A stretch of DNA of 64,000 nucleotides from Taibaiella chishuiensis (GTDB lineage Bacteria; Bacteroidota; Bacteroidia; Chitinophagales; Chitinophagaceae): assembly GCF_003014535.1 (NCBI RefSeq), contig NZ_PYGD01000001.1, positions 1,054,001 through 1,118,000 of the forward strand, in the 5' to 3' direction. The notes beneath the pieces were generated by a model. The model made no database searches, had not been told where the DNA came from, and saw only the letters and a list, made by a program, of their open reading frames with translations. Positions within the stretch are counted from its first letter, which is position 1, and the number at the start of each line of letters is the position of its first letter. Below, piece by piece: positions 26,583-35,767 of this stretch. A program made the position numbers and the translations under genes.

Positions 26583-28640
26583 ATGCGGAAAATCTTTACC
26601 CTGCTTTTCTTATGGTTACCTACAGTGCTCGCGGCACAACATGCTTTTAAAAAAGAAGCGCAACAATGCGACTCGCTGATCGGCATCACCAACAACCACG
26701 AGCTCGAAATACTGGCCCGTAAAGTATTGCCGCAGGTAGCCGGCGACGACTGGTATAACCTGGCCCTCTTTCATTATTATATCGGGCAGAGTATGGAAAT
26801 GCCTGCCAACTACGATACTGCCGTATCCCATTATGAACAGGCGATAGCTTATGCCCGTAAGGCAAAGGATGGCGCCTTGCTATCGCGGCCGCTGAGAGGA
26901 TTGGTATTTGCCTACTACGCGGCCGGAGAAAAAATGAAGCTGGACGAGGTGGCACGCGAACTCGAGCATATGTCCGATACCACGAAAAACCAGGACCTGC
27001 GTATCATCAATAATTCTGTACTGGCCAATTATTATGCAGCCAAAGGTATTCATGAAAAACAACTCAACTACCTGCTTGAAGACCTGGCTTATGCACAACG
27101 GGAACTGGCCAAAGGAAAAGAGACGGCGCGCTTTAATGCCTATGTAGCCGAAGATCTGATTAAGATTGCCGAATTGTACAATGTAAACCTGAAGCAGCCC
27201 GATAAGAGTAAGGTATACCTCGATAAAGCAAGGCCTCATATCCTGCCCGCCGACCGCGGCGCCAGTGTATTTTATTATAAATTATATGCAGAAGCCTTAC
27301 TGGACCTGGGACAGGCAGATAAGGCCAACCTTTACTACGATAGCCTGAGCGCTATGTGCACCGGCGGATTCGGTATGGCCTGCAATGTGCGCATTACGCT
27401 CGACCTGGTATTTATAGAACATATGCTTGCAGCCGGCAAGCAGGACCAGGCCCGTTTGTTCCTGGATCGTGCCAAAAAGCTGGCGCCCGAATATGCGCAG
27501 GATCCCACTACCCTTAGCCAATTGCAGTTACTAGAAGGCCAGGTATATATGGCTGCTGCGGATTACAAGGCAGCCTTGCCCTTGCTGAAGCAAGCCGAAG
27601 CCGGTGGACGCTTGGTAAGCCTCGAGTTCTTTACTAAAGTGCAGGCCGCCCTGGCCCGCTGTAGCGCCGGCCTGGGACAATGGCAGGACGCCTATCGTTA
27701 TGCACAGGAAAATGTGTTGTTGCAGGATTCGCTATACCTGGAAAAGACGCAACAGGGGCTTGCCAATGCAGAAGCAAAATACCAGAACAAAGAAAAACAA
27801 CAACAGATAGAACAACAGCAGGTACAATTGTCCTATGCCCGTAAGCAGCTCTGGTGGCTTGTTGCAGGCCTCGCCCTGGTCCTGCTTATTGCGGTGCTCC
27901 TGTTTGTTATTTACCGGAATAAAAAACGTACCGCCGATCTGCTGGATCATAAAAACAAAACGCTGGCCCGGCTCAACCACGACCTGGAGGAGGCCAACCA
28001 GACCAAAGCCAAGCTGTTCAGTATTATCAGCCACGATCTGCGCTCGCCCATAAGTCAGGTCTATCAATTCCTGAAGCTGCAACAACTGGATCAGAACCGG
28101 CTTACCGAAGAACAACGGAATGTATTAAGCTACCGGATACAAACTGCTACCGGTTCGTTGCTCGAAACTATGGAGGACCTGTTGCTCTGGAGCAAGACCC
28201 AGATGAACCAGTTTAATACCGAGATGCAACCCGTTTCTGTGGCCGATGTGGTAACCGACTGTTTGCAACTGCTGCAGCTCAACAGCGATGCCAAAGGGCT
28301 AAGGGTAAATAATGCCGTAGCTGCAGACGCCCGGGTAAAATCGGACCCCTACTTCCTGCAGGCCATTGTGCGCAACCTGTTGCAGAATGCCATAAAAGCA
28401 GCCCCTGAAGGGAGTGTTATCGATATCGGTTTTACCGGACATACCTTGTCGATAGGTAACGACGGCGTACATTTTTCGCAGGCAGATTATGAAACGGCAA
28501 TCGCCGCGGCACAAAGTCCCAAATCCTTGTCGGGATTGGGTTTGCGCCTGGTCGATGAGCTGAGCCGTAAAATAGGCGCAACTATAACCTTTGCCGATAC
28601 CACGGGTAGCGGTACCCGGGTAGCGCTGAGTATGGGGTAA
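26583..28640 (+). CDS. TPR-containing sensor histidine kinase
   Basis: 685 residues. A signal peptide (MRKIFTLLFLWLPTVLAAQ) is followed by a periplasmic TPR sensor region (about 20-400, e.g. DTAVSHYEQAIAYARKA, ADYKAALPLLKQAE), a coiled coil rich in Gln/Glu (about 395-420), one transmembrane helix (about 423-444), then the HisKA domain with the phosphorylated H484 in FSIISHDLRSP, and an HATPase domain with N-box NLLQNAIKAA, the short G1 box IGNDG and G2 LSGLGL. Such TPR kinases sense an unknown envelope signal. Paired with the LytTR regulator in one operon; LytTR regulators usually pair with LytS/His_kinase-type sensors, so the HisKA partner is somewhat unusual. Confidence 0.92.
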   Translation: MRKIFTLLFLWLPTVLAAQHAFKKEAQQCDSLIGITNNHELEILARKVLPQVAGDDWYNLALFHYYIGQSMEMPANYDTAVSHYEQAIAYARKAKDGALLSRPLRGLVFAYYAAGEKMKLDEVARELEHMSDTTKNQDLRIINNSVLANYYAAKGIHEKQLNYLLEDLAYAQRELAKGKETARFNAYVAEDLIKIAELYNVNLKQPDKSKVYLDKARPHILPADRGASVFYYKLYAEALLDLGQADKANLYYDSLSAMCTGGFGMACNVRITLDLVFIEHMLAAGKQDQARLFLDRAKKLAPEYAQDPTTLSQLQLLEGQVYMAAADYKAALPLLKQAEAGGRLVSLEFFTKVQAALARCSAGLGQWQDAYRYAQENVLLQDSLYLEKTQQGLANAEAKYQNKEKQQQIEQQQVQLSYARKQLWWLVAGLALVLLIAVLLFVIYRNKKRTADLLDHKNKTLARLNHDLEEANQTKAKLFSIISHDLRSPISQVYQFLKLQQLDQNRLTEEQRNVLSYRIQTATGSLLETMEDLLLWSKTQMNQFNTEMQPVSVADVVTDCLQLLQLNSDAKGLRVNNAVAADARVKSDPYFLQAIVRNLLQNAIKAAPEGSVIDIGFTGHTLSIGNDGVHFSQADYETAIAAAQSPKSLSGLGLRLVDELSRKIGATITFADTTGSGTRVALSMG

Positions 28641-28671
28641 AACAGGCTGCGACTGGGGAAACCCCATAGCT

Positions 28672-28702
28672 GGAAAAGGCGGTCTTTAAGGCCGTCTTTT
28701 CC
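28672..28702 (+). terminator. Possible terminator after the kinase gene
   Basis: An 11-base stem (GGAAAAGGCGG/CCGTCTTTTCC, one G-T pair) with the T-tract inside its 3' arm. Just downstream the sequence TTGGGCGATTATTT occurs twice, at 28704 and 28724. Confidence 0.5.
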
Positions 28703-28895
28703 ATTGGGCGATTATTTGCAGGCGTTGGGCGATTATTTTATGTGTGTTGTGTGAATAATACCATTTTTGTCCCGGGTATCACTTGTACATGCTGCCTGCC
28801 CCGGCAGCCTATCCACAGTGCAGTTGATGCCTCCGCCCCTATACCCGGCGTTCTGCAATATCACCCTATGTTGCTCACCCTAAAATACCTATACC

Positions 28896-29633
28896 ATGAA
28901 AAAGTCTATCCTGTCCGCCGTGTTGTTCTGTGCAGCAACATGGTCCTTGCATGCGCAGGTAAAGCGCCCTCCGGTTATTGTCCGCCCGGTCAGCAATTGC
29001 TGCAGCAGTAATCCCTACGTACTTACCCCCTGTGCTACGGCCTTATTCCAATCCTTCAAAAACCTGGCAGCCGGCGCCGGTACCCGTATCTGCAACACCA
29101 GTCTCAACTATCCAAGCCTGAGCTTCGCCATGCCGCACAACTGCTATTCGCTTATGGATACCGCAGCCGGTATGGTTACCTTTACCAGCTTCTATGTGCC
29201 TTCGGTATCCGAGTTCCGGGTAATCTGGGGTAGTGTGCCGGGCAACTTCAGTTACTACGGTGTTTGTGCGCCGGAACCTATCATCTTCCCGCATCCGGGC
29301 ATTATCGAAAATCATGTGTTTGCTGCAAAATTGATCCGGCAGAGCGATTACAAAGCTTTTAGCGGCGCAGTTAAAGATTATTCATCAATGGCTGCCGTGC
29401 CTTATGTAAAAGTGGCTGCCATCGAAAAGATACTCGCTGTTTATGTGGAGGAGCAGGGAGGGTTTATCAGTACCACCGAAGCTGCGAGCTATAACAGCCG
29501 CAATTCTTCCAAAGGCATCGTGGTAAAGGTAAAACTCAAAAGAGGCGGTACCGAGCTGTGTTACCTGGTCAATAATTATGACAATGCAGGCACCATTTAT
29601 TGGAAGGAGCCTAACCCTGCCTGTATACCCTGA
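28896..29633 (+). CDS. Secreted cysteine-rich protein, unknown function
   Basis: 245 residues with a clear signal peptide (MKKSILSAVLFCAATWSLHAQ). The mature protein has nine cysteines, several clustered near the N-terminus (NCCSSNPYVLTPC, RICNT, HNCYS), which suggests disulfide bonds in the periplasm or outside the cell. There is no T9SS sorting domain, lipobox or transmembrane helix. I do not recognise a family. It lies between the kinase operon and the VGIGTT gene block but does not share that block's N-terminal motif. A palindrome (TTACGCG/CGCGTAA) follows at 29645. Confidence 0.65.
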   Translation: MKKSILSAVLFCAATWSLHAQVKRPPVIVRPVSNCCSSNPYVLTPCATALFQSFKNLAAGAGTRICNTSLNYPSLSFAMPHNCYSLMDTAAGMVTFTSFYVPSVSEFRVIWGSVPGNFSYYGVCAPEPIIFPHPGIIENHVFAAKLIRQSDYKAFSGAVKDYSSMAAVPYVKVAAIEKILAVYVEEQGGFISTTEAASYNSRNSSKGIVVKVKLKRGGTELCYLVNNYDNAGTIYWKEPNPACIP

Positions 29634-29741
29634 TCCGATCCCTGTTACGCGCTCCGCGTAAATGACTGCGAACACCGCAACGAAAGCCCGGGTATAAAAC
29701 CGTGCAGCAATGAACGTTGCAGCGACCTAAGGTTATTGGCC

Positions 29742-29759
29742 GGCCTTCGAACGAAGGCC
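29742..29759. other. Tight hairpin upstream of the S74 fibre gene
   Basis: GGCCTTCG/CGAAGGCC with a 2-base loop, in the 232-base gap before the fibre-like gene. No T-run adjoins it; function unknown. Confidence 0.4.
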
Positions 29760-29865
29760 ACTGCTCTGCACCTGTTTTGTACGGGCCGGGCGCCTTACGC
29801 TTATTTGTCCTGGCAAACCGTTGCCTGGCGCCACATCCCAATCATCTTTCTTTAAAAAATACAAC

Positions 29866-32310
29866 ATGAACAATAAATTTATTTACCTGAGCTGCCTTTT
29901 TATGGGCTTGTTGCCCCTGCGTATGATGGCGCAAAATGTGGGCATCGGTACTACCACCCCCGCCACCAGCGCCGCACTGGATGTGAGCAGTACCACTAAA
30001 GGCATATTGATACCGCGTATGACTACTGCACAGCGTACAGCCATTGCTGCGCCCGTTAATGGACTGATGGTATACGATACCGGCACCAACAGTTTTTGGT
30101 ATTACAAGGGCTCGCTATGGACGGAGGTGGGCGGCACTGCCGGCGGCTGGTCGCTTACCGGCAACACGGGCATCGATACGGCCATAAACTTTATCGGTAC
30201 TACAGATAACAAACCGTTACGGTTCCGGGCGGGCGGTTACCGTTCCGGTGGTATCGATCCCAATAACGGTATTGTTTCTTTGGGTATCGAAGCTTTGTTA
30301 CACAATACTTCGGGTTCTGAAAATATAGCCGTGGGTAGTAATGTGCTGTTTAGTAACACAACGGGCGGCAACAATACGGCTATAGGTGGCTATGCCGCCT
30401 ACAGCAACACGTCGGGCAGCAGGAATACGGCCTCGGGCCGCGATGCATTGTACAGCAATACCACGGGAAGTAATAACTCGGTATATGGCGCCGGGGCTTC
30501 ATATTACAACACGACAGGTAATAGCAATGTAGCCCTGGGCGTACGTTCGCTGTATAACAATACTACGCGTAATAATCTTGTAGCCATAGGCGATAGCGCC
30601 CTGTACAACAACGGGACAGGTGCTACGGGCGCCCTGGAGGCCAGCGGCAATACAGCCGTAGGCAGCAAAGCGCTTTTTAGTAATACGACCGGCTATCGTA
30701 ATACAGCCGGCGGCAGCCGGGCACTGTATAGCAATACGACCGGGGCGGGCAACACGGCCCATGGTTTCAACGCCCTTACTGCAAATGTTTCGGGTGCAGG
30801 CAATACCGGTACCGGTAATTATGCGCTTACGGCCAACCTGAGCGGAAGCAATAATACAGCTGGCGGCGCAGGGGCTTTATACAGCAACACTACCGGGGAA
30901 GACAATACTGCTACCGGCGCTGCTGCCATGCTGGCTAATACCACGGGGGGCGGCAATACAGCCGCAGGAAGGCTGGCCTTGTATAACAATAACACGGGTT
31001 ACAATAACGTGGCCATTGGTATAGGCACATTATACAGCAATACTTCGGGCAACAGTCTTGTCGGTATCGGTGATAGCGCTTTGTATTATAACGGTACCGG
31101 AGCAGGCTCGGGCGCTGCCTATAATACCGCCGTTGGCAGCAAGGCCCTCTATGCCAATACACAGGGCTCGGGCAATACGGCCCATGGCTACCGGTCGCTT
31201 AACGATAATACGATAGGCGACAACAATACCGCTACCGGCTATAATGCCTTGTCGAATAGTACGGAAGGGTTTAATAATACCGCCACCGGCAGCTTTGCCC
31301 TGAATGCAAACAGTACAGGATCGTTTAACGTAGCAGTGGGCAGCAATGCCTTGTTTAATAACACTACCGGTAGTAACAATACGGCTGCCGGGCGCACGGC
31401 TTTAAACTTCAATACGACCGGTTATAGTAATGTAGGCATAGGTACCCGCGCTTTATACAACAACACTACAGCCAGTAACCTGGTGGCTGTAGGCGATAGC
31501 GCCTTGTATAGAAACGGTTCGGGCGCTACAGGTACACAGGAGGCTACGGGCAATGCGGCCGTGGGTAGCAAGGCGCTCTTGGGCAATACCACCGGCTATA
31601 ACAATACGGCCGGCGGTAGCAAAGCACTATATACAAATACATCGGGCTTCCGCAATACGGCTTATGGTTATAGCGCTTTGTACCTCAATAGTTCTGGAAA
31701 CTATAATACCGCTGTAGGTACCAATGCCTTGCTGGGCAATGCTACCGGCGATAATAACACCGCCATAGGCGATGCGGCAGGTACGGTGGGTAATATCTCC
31801 AACGCTACGGCTATAGGCGCAGACGCATCGGTAGATGCCAGTAATAAAGTACGGATTGGCAGCACCGGGGTAACAAGCATAGGCGGGCAGGTAAGCTGGA
31901 CGACCTATAGCGATGCACGGTTCAAGCGCAATATAAAAGATAATGTACCCGGCCTTGCCTTCATCAACAAGCTGCGGCCTGTTACTTATACCGTAGATAT
32001 CGATGGTATCGATGATTATTATGCCGGCGCCAAAGAGCTCCGGGGCAATATGGCTACCGGTATAAAAGCAAAACAAAGTAATCCTATGGCAGCAAGCAAT
32101 GTGCAAAGCGGTTTCCTGGCGCAGGATGTAGAAAAGACGGCCAGGGAACTGGGTTACGATTTCAGCGGGGTAGATATCCCGACCAACGATAAGGCCTTGT
32201 ATGGCTTGCGTTACGCCGACTTTGTAGTACCCCTGGTTAAAGCGATACAAGAACAGCAGGAGCTGATCGAAGCGCTGAAAAAAAGAATAGCGCTGCTCGA
32301 AAATAAATAA
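29866..32310 (+). CDS. Secreted fibre-like protein with C-terminal S74 self-cleavage domain
   Basis: 814 residues from the ATG at 29866, chosen over an upstream TTG because only this start gives a clean signal peptide (MNNKFIYLSCLFMGLLPL). The mature N-terminus is QNVGIGTTTPATSAALDVSS. Residues ~140-640 are dozens of copies of a 14-residue YadA-head-like repeat (pattern GxNALxxNTTGxNNTAxG), which form left-handed beta-rolls in trimeric adhesins. S682 in SDARFKRNI starts a C-terminal Peptidase_S74 (tail-spike chaperone) domain, which trimerises phage fibres and then cleaves itself off at this Ser; the last ~25 residues are a coiled coil. Expected to form a surface fibre. Not T9SS-tagged. Confidence 0.85.
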   Translation: MNNKFIYLSCLFMGLLPLRMMAQNVGIGTTTPATSAALDVSSTTKGILIPRMTTAQRTAIAAPVNGLMVYDTGTNSFWYYKGSLWTEVGGTAGGWSLTGNTGIDTAINFIGTTDNKPLRFRAGGYRSGGIDPNNGIVSLGIEALLHNTSGSENIAVGSNVLFSNTTGGNNTAIGGYAAYSNTSGSRNTASGRDALYSNTTGSNNSVYGAGASYYNTTGNSNVALGVRSLYNNTTRNNLVAIGDSALYNNGTGATGALEASGNTAVGSKALFSNTTGYRNTAGGSRALYSNTTGAGNTAHGFNALTANVSGAGNTGTGNYALTANLSGSNNTAGGAGALYSNTTGEDNTATGAAAMLANTTGGGNTAAGRLALYNNNTGYNNVAIGIGTLYSNTSGNSLVGIGDSALYYNGTGAGSGAAYNTAVGSKALYANTQGSGNTAHGYRSLNDNTIGDNNTATGYNALSNSTEGFNNTATGSFALNANSTGSFNVAVGSNALFNNTTGSNNTAAGRTALNFNTTGYSNVGIGTRALYNNTTASNLVAVGDSALYRNGSGATGTQEATGNAAVGSKALLGNTTGYNNTAGGSKALYTNTSGFRNTAYGYSALYLNSSGNYNTAVGTNALLGNATGDNNTAIGDAAGTVGNISNATAIGADASVDASNKVRIGSTGVTSIGGQVSWTTYSDARFKRNIKDNVPGLAFINKLRPVTYTVDIDGIDDYYAGAKELRGNMATGIKAKQSNPMAASNVQSGFLAQDVEKTARELGYDFSGVDIPTNDKALYGLRYADFVVPLVKAIQEQQELIEALKKRIALLENK

Positions 32311-32539
32311 CCGGTCATCAGCAGGGATGTATTACGTTACGAAGGTTAATGATCCTGCTATCCTTGCCTTTTACTTGTAAAACGACCGTGGGGAAAACTT
32401 GATATTCCTGTTGTGCTGTTTGCAACGGCAACAACTTCATCAATGCTGCAAAGTACCAGCCGGATGCATCTATCTTTTTATGCCACAATATTACTGCAGC
32501 GATTCAATGATCTGCTCTTTATTTAAAAAATCAAACAAT

Positions 32540-33238
32540 ATGAGAAGGAAAATTATCTATTTATGCGTACTCCTTTCGGTAACCCTTATCCCTTGGGCAA
32601 AAGCGCAGAACGTTGGGATCGGTACGACTATCCCCACCGAAAAGCTGGACGTAAACGGGGCCATTAAAATAGGGACTACGGGTAGCGGTTCGAAAGGTAC
32701 GATACGCTACCGCGACGCCGACTCGAGCGTGGAAGCCTATGCCGGTACCGGCTGGAAATCGGTGATCAATTACTTTGATGTAGTGGGCTTGGCTGCAAAT
32801 GGTTCGGTGCCGGTTTTTACCTCCATGACGCGGGGCCAGGCGGTGGTCTTACCCAACCTTACCTATACGGTTAAAAAAAGCGGCTATTACCTTGTATTGC
32901 TCAGTGCGGATGGCACAGGGGTACAGGAGCGCAACAACATTTTTAATTTCCAGGATAACCGCGAAGACCAGGAAGGCGAGATCAAACTGCGCAATAATGG
33001 TTCCGGTATCCTGACGAAAAGATTCTTCCATATCAGTCCCGATGCTGCCGATGCGGCCCAGGATACGCCATGGCGTTATCATTCGGACGATGGTGAAAAG
33101 AGTACGATCCAATACCTGGCGGCCGGCGACGTGATACAAACGGTAGGTACCGTATACCAGGCCGTAGGCGCAGCAGCTCCGGCCCAGCAAAATCCCTGGT
33201 CGGTTTATGTGCAGGTTAAATTCATCCTGCTCCGGTAA
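32540..33238 (+). CDS. Secreted VGIGTT-type protein with C1q-like fold
   Basis: 232 residues from the ATG at 32540; an upstream TTG frame extension would bury the signal peptide (MRRKIIYLCVLLSVTLIPWAKAQ). Mature start QNVGIGTTIPTEKLDVNGAI is shared with its neighbours. Residues ~95-232 (NLTYTVKKSGYYLVLLSADG ... YVQVKFILL) have the strand pattern of C1q/TNF-like jelly rolls, which often form trimers; this is an inference. It could be a head or cap for the fibre protein encoded 230 bases upstream. No sorting domain or lipobox is visible. Confidence 0.65.
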   Translation: MRRKIIYLCVLLSVTLIPWAKAQNVGIGTTIPTEKLDVNGAIKIGTTGSGSKGTIRYRDADSSVEAYAGTGWKSVINYFDVVGLAANGSVPVFTSMTRGQAVVLPNLTYTVKKSGYYLVLLSADGTGVQERNNIFNFQDNREDQEGEIKLRNNGSGILTKRFFHISPDAADAAQDTPWRYHSDDGEKSTIQYLAAGDVIQTVGTVYQAVGAAAPAQQNPWSVYVQVKFILLR

Positions 33239-33268
33239 ATAACCCCCCATTTATTAAATGAATACACC

Positions 33269-34159
33269 ATGAAAACACTTTTATTACTCCTGGCATTGAT
33301 AACGGCGACCGCATATAGCTTCGCCCAGAAGGTAGGTATAGGTACCACCACGCCGGGTTATACCTTAACGGTAAAGGATACGACCCCGGCTGGAGTGGGT
33401 ATTGCACAGGTATTGCCCGGTCCGGGCGGACAGATCGAAGTGGGTACTGCGATAACCGGCGGCGAAGCCTATATCCAGACCCATTCCAGCCATAACCTCA
33501 ATTTTACGACCGGCGATTTCCCCGGCATACCCCAGGTAACAATTGCGAACGAAAACGGGTATGTCGGGATCGGCACATCCAACCCGGTGGCACGGCTCGA
33601 TGTGAGTGGGAACATAAATATATCGGGTTACGTGCGGCTGCAGGCGGGTACGCCCGGCTTAGGCAAAGTACTGGTCAGCGATGCGCTTGGGGTGGGAACC
33701 TGGCAAAGTATGCCCCGTTCGGCTAAGGTAATGTCCATACCGGCCGTGGCGTTTGTCAGTAACCAGGGCGGCAATCTAGCCTTTAACCTCACAGACGGTG
33801 CCTGCGTAGGCATGAACCCAGGCATTGCCAATACGATGACGATGTTGGCCCCTGTTATGTTGCCCGACAGTGCCGTAATCACGAAGGTGAAAGTACTTTA
33901 CGTAAATAATACTACAGCGACGGTCTCCCTGAAACTAATGCGGGGTTCAGAATTCGGCAGTATTACTACAACGGCTGTTACGGATTTAGCGCTCACTTTA
34001 CCCGGTACGGTTATTAAGGTGGCCCAATCTTCGGTATTAAGCCATACGGTATCCAACACCAGGGCCAACTATTACATCACGGTGAATACAACAGCTGCCA
34101 ACTGGCCCGATATCTCCCAGTTCAAAATAACATGGGTCGAAATTACCTATACCAATTAA
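33269..34159 (+). CDS. Secreted VGIGTT-type protein
   Basis: 296 residues. Signal peptide MKTLLLLLALITATAYSFA, then QKVGIGTTTPGYTLTVKD; a second VGIGTSNPVARLDVSGN copy occurs near residue 94. The C-terminal half (residues ~150-296) is beta-rich with many Thr and Val, consistent with a beta-sandwich, but matches no family I know. It follows the previous gene after 30 bases and precedes a T9SS cargo gene by 70 bases, all co-directional. Confidence 0.6.
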   Translation: MKTLLLLLALITATAYSFAQKVGIGTTTPGYTLTVKDTTPAGVGIAQVLPGPGGQIEVGTAITGGEAYIQTHSSHNLNFTTGDFPGIPQVTIANENGYVGIGTSNPVARLDVSGNINISGYVRLQAGTPGLGKVLVSDALGVGTWQSMPRSAKVMSIPAVAFVSNQGGNLAFNLTDGACVGMNPGIANTMTMLAPVMLPDSAVITKVKVLYVNNTTATVSLKLMRGSEFGSITTTAVTDLALTLPGTVIKVAQSSVLSHTVSNTRANYYITVNTTAANWPDISQFKITWVEITYTN

Positions 34160-34229
34160 TTGCGGGACAAAAACAGCGAAGAGCCGGCAGAGCGTCGGCG
34201 CCGCTACTAATGCACTAAAAATAATAACC

Positions 34230-35576
34230 ATGAACAAGATCATCCATATACTCGCCCTGTTGCTGGCTGGCACAGGCGTCCATGCCCAACTGTTTATCGA
34301 AAACGGCGCTACCGTATACACAACCGGCGCCGCGGTGGTAACCCTGCAACATACCAACCTGGTCAATAACGGCACCTACTTCCAGGCCACCGGCGGTAAA
34401 ACAATATTTGCCGGTCCGGGCAACGATACCATTAGCGGGACGGTCTCCCCGCTATCGGCATTGGATACCCTGGAAATAGCCAAACAGGGAAACGGCAGGC
34501 TGGTGCTGCTCCAGGACCTGAAGCCCGAAGGCGCCCTGAAGTTTACATCCGGCATCCTGGATTTACACGGGCATATCGTTAACCTCGGGCCTAATGCCGC
34601 GCTGACTGGCGAAACTGAAACCAGTTATGCTACAGATACCCTTTATGGCGGCTACCTCGCTGTTACGCGCAGCCTCAACGCCCCGGTGGGTGTTAATCCC
34701 GGCAACCTCGGGGCCATCATTACCTCGGCGCAGAACCTGGGCGCTACAACGATTCGCCGCGGGCATATGTCGCAGCTAAACGCACACAATGCCGGCAGCA
34801 GTATAACACGCTATTATGACATTCTTCCTGCAAATAACACCAACCTGGGCGCGACCTTACGCATCCTGTACCGCGATGGAGAACTGAACGGCCTTACGGA
34901 AAGCCAGCTCGAGATGTGGAAGAGTACCGATACGGTTACCTGGACGAATACGGGCAGCTCTTCCAAAAGCGCGGCTGCCAACTATGTAGAGCGTAACGGT
35001 ATCCAGGATTTCTCCCGCTGGACACTCTCTGTTGTCAATAGTCCCTTACCCCTGCAGTTGACCCGCTTCGATGCCGCTTGTGATAATGGCCGCGTAAACC
35101 TGGCCTGGACCACAGCGCAGGAAACTAAGGTCAGCCGCTTTGTAATACAATACAGCACCGATGCGCTGACCTGGCAGGACTGTGCTGTTGTCGCGTTTAA
35201 TGCCGGGACGCATGGCTATACCTATACCGCTAAACAGGACAGGGGATACTACCGCCTTGCTGTCATAGACCGTGATGGCAGCGCCCGATACAGCAGGGTG
35301 GTGTATGCAGCATGCGACGCAGTAGCCACCGGGCCTGAATTATGGCCCAATCCTGTTGCCGGCCGTTTATTTCTTGCTTTTACGGTAACTGCCGCAGCCG
35401 AATTGCAAATGAAGCTATTCGATGCTAAAGGAGCATTGGTCTACAGTGGCCGGCAGGCACTACAACCCGGGCGTAACCAACTGGGTCTCGAAACACAGCA
35501 GTTGCCGGCGGGCATCTACTGGCTTACTGCGGCATGGGAGGGCAACAGGCATACCTTTAAGGTCGTAAAACAGTAA
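34230..35576 (+). CDS. T9SS type A cargo protein
   Basis: 448 residues. Signal peptide ends near GVHAQ. Residues ~20-110 look like a short beta-helix or filamentous repeat (YTTGAAVVTLQHTNLVNNG), and residues ~270-345 are the pre-sorting sandwich often found before type A tags (PLQLTRFDAACDNGRVNLAW). The end (LWPNPVAGRLFLAFTV ... LPAGIYWLTAAWEGNRHTFKVVKQ) is a T9SS type A sorting domain. It closes the VGIGTT gene block and is followed by an 11-bp hairpin. Confidence 0.75.
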   Translation: MNKIIHILALLLAGTGVHAQLFIENGATVYTTGAAVVTLQHTNLVNNGTYFQATGGKTIFAGPGNDTISGTVSPLSALDTLEIAKQGNGRLVLLQDLKPEGALKFTSGILDLHGHIVNLGPNAALTGETETSYATDTLYGGYLAVTRSLNAPVGVNPGNLGAIITSAQNLGATTIRRGHMSQLNAHNAGSSITRYYDILPANNTNLGATLRILYRDGELNGLTESQLEMWKSTDTVTWTNTGSSSKSAAANYVERNGIQDFSRWTLSVVNSPLPLQLTRFDAACDNGRVNLAWTTAQETKVSRFVIQYSTDALTWQDCAVVAFNAGTHGYTYTAKQDRGYYRLAVIDRDGSARYSRVVYAACDAVATGPELWPNPVAGRLFLAFTVTAAAELQMKLFDAKGALVYSGRQALQPGRNQLGLETQQLPAGIYWLTAAWEGNRHTFKVVKQ

Positions 35577-35603
35577 CAGGGTCCGGTACCCGGAACCAGG
35601 ATC

Positions 35604-35636
35604 ACGAAGCCCGGGACCTTTGTCGCCGGGCTTCGT
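35604..35636 (+). terminator. Hairpin after the VGIGTT block
   Basis: A perfect 11-bp stem (ACGAAGCCCGG/CCGGGCTTCGT) with an 11-base loop but no T-run, so termination is only possible. Confidence 0.45.
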
Positions 35637-35711
35637 AGCGCCAGGAGTTCTGTCTGCTCCAGGGTATCACCGGTTCTTCCGGCAAGGTCCGTATCCCGAT
35701 GGATACAATAA

Positions 35712-35745
35712 CAACAAAAATCCCGCTCCTTTTGAGAGCGGGATT
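35712..35745 (-). terminator. Intrinsic terminator of rpsA
   Basis: A perfect 10-bp stem (AATCCCGCTC/GAGCGGGATT, 35719-35728 and 35736-35745) followed on the minus strand by TTTTTG. Confidence 0.85.
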
Positions 35746-35767
35746 CTTTATGGGGAATCAGGTCAAC

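Noticed and set aside
30281-31780. Dense short repeats suggesting a CRISPR array
   Set aside because: The repeats are in frame, encode the 14-residue adhesin unit and lack spacers of constant length.
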